From: Nanobdellota archaeon
GTDB taxonomy: Archaea; Nanobdellota; Nanobdellia; Pacearchaeales; GW2011-AR1
Assembly: GCA_023397215.1 (NCBI GenBank)
Contig: JAEWUG010000015.1
Location: 1 to 15,113, forward strand
Reading direction: 5' to 3'
Length of the DNA: 15,113 nt
The notes below the pieces were generated by a model, which searched no databases, had not been told where the DNA came from, and saw only the letters and a program-made list of their open reading frames with translations. Positions within the stretch are counted from its first letter, which is position 1. The number at the start of each line of letters is the position of its first letter. The translations under genes and the position numbers were made by a program. Below, piece after piece: positions 13,344 to 15,113 of the stretch.

Positions 13344-15113
13344 TTACCAACATCTTTCATTTAAATAATCTATAATACTATTGGTATTTTCTTTTTGTTC
13401 TTTTAATTCATTTATTTGTGAATCAGTTATATAATAGCTTTTATCTTCAATATCTATTTCTTCCCAAAACCCATTTTTCAATTCAAACATCTTTAAATAT
13501 TGGGAATTTATTCCCAGAACATCTATATTTATATCCTTTGAAATACCATATTTATTGTTAATTGTTAATATTTTCCGTTCATCATTGTATTCAAATATTT
13601 CTAATTTCTTTTCTTGTTTAGAAATATAATCTTTAAAAAGTTGGTCTATAATTCTTTTTTCTTTTTCATTTTGTATTATATTCGAATATAGAGAATCATA
13701 AAATTCTTCTATGTTATAATCATTTACAATGTCAAAATAAATTCCATCTTGAATTTTTTGTGGTGAGTTTAGACTACCAGTTAAACGGCCAATGGTAACA
13801 CTACTTTCAGGACTATATATTTTGCCACCAGTTAAAAATCCACCTGTAGATAACCTGCTTATTTCAAGGGCCATATCATATATTTTTTTATTTTTTAAAT
13901 CATCCCATTTTCTATCTTTTTCATCCCTATATAAAACATTTTTATACCAAATTTCTCCTTCTTTTTTAAACAATGTTCCGTAAAGATATCTTTCAAGAGC
14001 CTGAGGATTATGGTTATAATTATTTACAAAGATATAATAAATATCATTTTGAGAAAAGATTTTATTTAAAATACTTTTTACTTCTATTTTTTTACATTTG
14101 TTATAAATTATTTTTTCTTCTTGTACTTCCTTTAAATTGTTTAATTCTTTTTTTAATTCTATTATTGTTTCACTATTTATTTTTTCCCAGTTATTTTCTC
14201 TTTTGATGTAATATTCTAAATATTCATCTGTTATCTCTAATATGTCTATGCTTTCTTTCTTTGTAATTCCATATTTATTATCTAAAGTAAAAATTATCCT
14301 TCCATCTGTCAAGTAAGCTTCTCCAAGATTATTTTCTGAATCTAGTTTATAAAATTCTTCAAAATTTTTCTTTCTTTCTTCTGTTTTTTCTTTATTTTGA
14401 GTTATATAGTTTTCTAAAATTTGTCTAAAATCTTCAGTATTATCCTTTCCTTTTTCAAAAGATCCTTTTCTTGCATAAACTACACCATAATTAAGATCAT
14501 TTAGAATAAGATTATTATCTTTAGTTAAAGGACCTATCTTTACAGGATTTGAACTTGAAAAAGTAAAAGTCCCCCCAGATTTTCTAGAAATACTAACCAA
14601 ATATGCAGGTCCCCAATTATCAAATAATTGAACTTCAATTATTTTAAAATCTTTAGTATCTCCTTTAATATACCATTTATCTCCTAAGTTTTTATATAAT
14701 ACTCCTCCTTTTCTTTGGTCTACATAAACATAATAAATTGGTTCAACATTTAAAATTTGATTTAATACTTCTTTTGATGTTTCTACTTCTCTAAATAGTT
14801 TTAATTTTTGGATTAATAAATTATATTTTGAAATAGATTCTTCTAAAATTTGTATTTCTCTAAATTGTTTTTCCTTTAAATTATTAAAATATTCTAATTC
14901 TTTTTCTTTAAAATAACAATTTTCTATTCTTAAATAATAATTATTTTTTAAAACATTGCAAAGTATTTTATCTTCTCCTTTATATGTATTACATGCTAAG
15001 GGATACTCCTCTCGATCAAAAGTTATTTTTCCTTCGGAATTAATTATTCCAATAGGTATATCTTTATAGATACTATAGCTTATTTTTCCTTTAGAATCCA
15101 AATGAAATAATCC
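13344..15113 (-). CDS. Large protein with tandem duplicated domains, unknown; N-terminus outside window
   Basis: Function not recognised. The frame is open to the right edge; the first in-frame candidate start seen is only a TTG at 15101, so the gene almost certainly begins beyond the window. Numbering from that TTG, 585 residues are visible and contain a duplication. Unit 1 spans about 109-325 and unit 2 about 340-570. Matching blocks are EPIYYVYVD (120-128) with NDIYYIFVN (352-360), PVKIGPLTK (186-194) with SVTIGRLTG (434-442), and LDNKYGITKKESIDILEI (273-290) with INNKYGISKDINIDVLGI (514-531), each of the last pair leading to WEKI (305-308) or WEEI (546-549). A helical, coiled-coil-like segment (62-105) precedes unit 1. 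No membrane helix is visible; a signal peptide could lie beyond the edge. It converges with the secreted-protein gene. Confidence 0.75.
   Translation of the reverse strand, partial: GLFHLDSKGKISYSIYKDIPIGIINSEGKITFDREEYPLACNTYKGEDKILCNVLKNNYYLRIENCYFKEKELEYFNNLKEKQFREIQILEESISKYNLLIQKLKLFREVETSKEVLNQILNVEPIYYVYVDQRKGGVLYKNLGDKWYIKGDTKDFKIIEVQLFDNWGPAYLVSISRKSGGTFTFSSSNPVKIGPLTKDNNLILNDLNYGVVYARKGSFEKGKDNTEDFRQILENYITQNKEKTEERKKNFEEFYKLDSENNLGEAYLTDGRIIFTLDNKYGITKKESIDILEITDEYLEYYIKRENNWEKINSETIIELKKELNNLKEVQEEKIIYNKCKKIEVKSILNKIFSQNDIYYIFVNNYNHNPQALERYLYGTLFKKEGEIWYKNVLYRDEKDRKWDDLKNKKIYDMALEISRLSTGGFLTGGKIYSPESSVTIGRLTGSLNSPQKIQDGIYFDIVNDYNIEEFYDSLYSNIIQNEKEKRIIDQLFKDYISKQEKKLEIFEYNDERKILTINNKYGISKDINIDVLGINSQYLKMFELKNGFWEEIDIEDKSYYITDSQINELKEQKENTNSIIDYLNERCW

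Noticed and set aside
13792..14206. Two short plus-strand frames opposite the duplicated-domain gene
   Set aside because: Low-complexity Phe/Leu-rich products from the reverse strand of an AT-rich gene, with no promoter or family signal.
15099..15101. TTG at 15101 as the start of the duplicated-domain protein
   Set aside because: The frame continues without a stop to the window edge, so a rare TTG start is not needed; the gene is partial.
1..15113. tRNA, rRNA, CRISPR array, insertion sequence or attachment site
   Set aside because: No GC-rich cloverleaf or rRNA-like stretch, no regularly spaced repeats, no transposase motifs and no flanking inverted repeats were seen; nearly all bases belong to coding genes.

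Overview
The window looks like chromosome from a small-genome DPANN archaeon, most like the Pacearchaeota/Woesearchaeota type. The base is archaeal marker genes: both subunits of the D-family DNA polymerase, elongation factor 1-beta, and the four-CxxC zinc-ribbon protein that habitually sits beside it. Very high AT content, TATA boxes about 25 bases before the first start codons, tight gene packing and proteins with archaeal class III signal peptides agree with this. The lineage below 'archaeon, probably DPANN' is inference from gene style; no rRNA is present.

Region 1 (1-6655, + strand): the 3' part of the polymerase D exonuclease subunit (DP1, cut by the left edge), a membrane-bound family 2 glycosyltransferase, a membrane-anchored protein with a thioredoxin-like C-terminal half that lacks CxxC, and the polymerase D catalytic subunit (DP2), which has an intact catalytic motif, no intein and a PCNA-binding motif as its last eight residues. 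Region 2 (6661-8250, + strand): a promoter and a compact operon of a 49-residue zinc-ribbon protein, EF-1-beta, an acetyltransferase closely resembling eukaryotic glucosamine-6-phosphate N-acetyltransferase, and a HIT-like protein that keeps its apparent zinc ligands but has lost the catalytic histidine.

Region 3 (8253-12227, - strand) is the most interesting part: an eight-gene operon read from right to left, with overlapping or near-touching genes. It encodes six short proteins with class III prepilin signal peptides (330, 37, 119, 159, 180 and 175 residues), a 49-residue lysine/arginine-rich protein, and a prepilin peptidase that would process them. The 37-residue member is almost nothing but signal peptide plus one membrane helix. 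No assembly ATPase or platform protein is in the window, so those would be elsewhere. Three of the six members have Glu at +5 of the predicted mature protein, one has it at +6 and two lack it, which suggests a heteromeric pilus or tip complex rather than six copies of one pilin.

Region 4 (12288-15113): a divergently transcribed secreted protein of unknown function, ending one base from a tail-to-tail gene for a protein with a tandem domain duplication, cut by the right edge. Both may be cell-surface proteins linked to the pilin-like operon, but only position supports that.

First genes of transcripts appear leaderless (TATA box about 25 bases before ATG), while some internal genes have GAGG/GGAG ribosome binding sites. 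I saw no tRNA, rRNA, CRISPR array, insertion sequence or intein. No intergenic gap exceeds 300 bases; the largest, 89 bases at 12228-12316, holds two divergent promoters.
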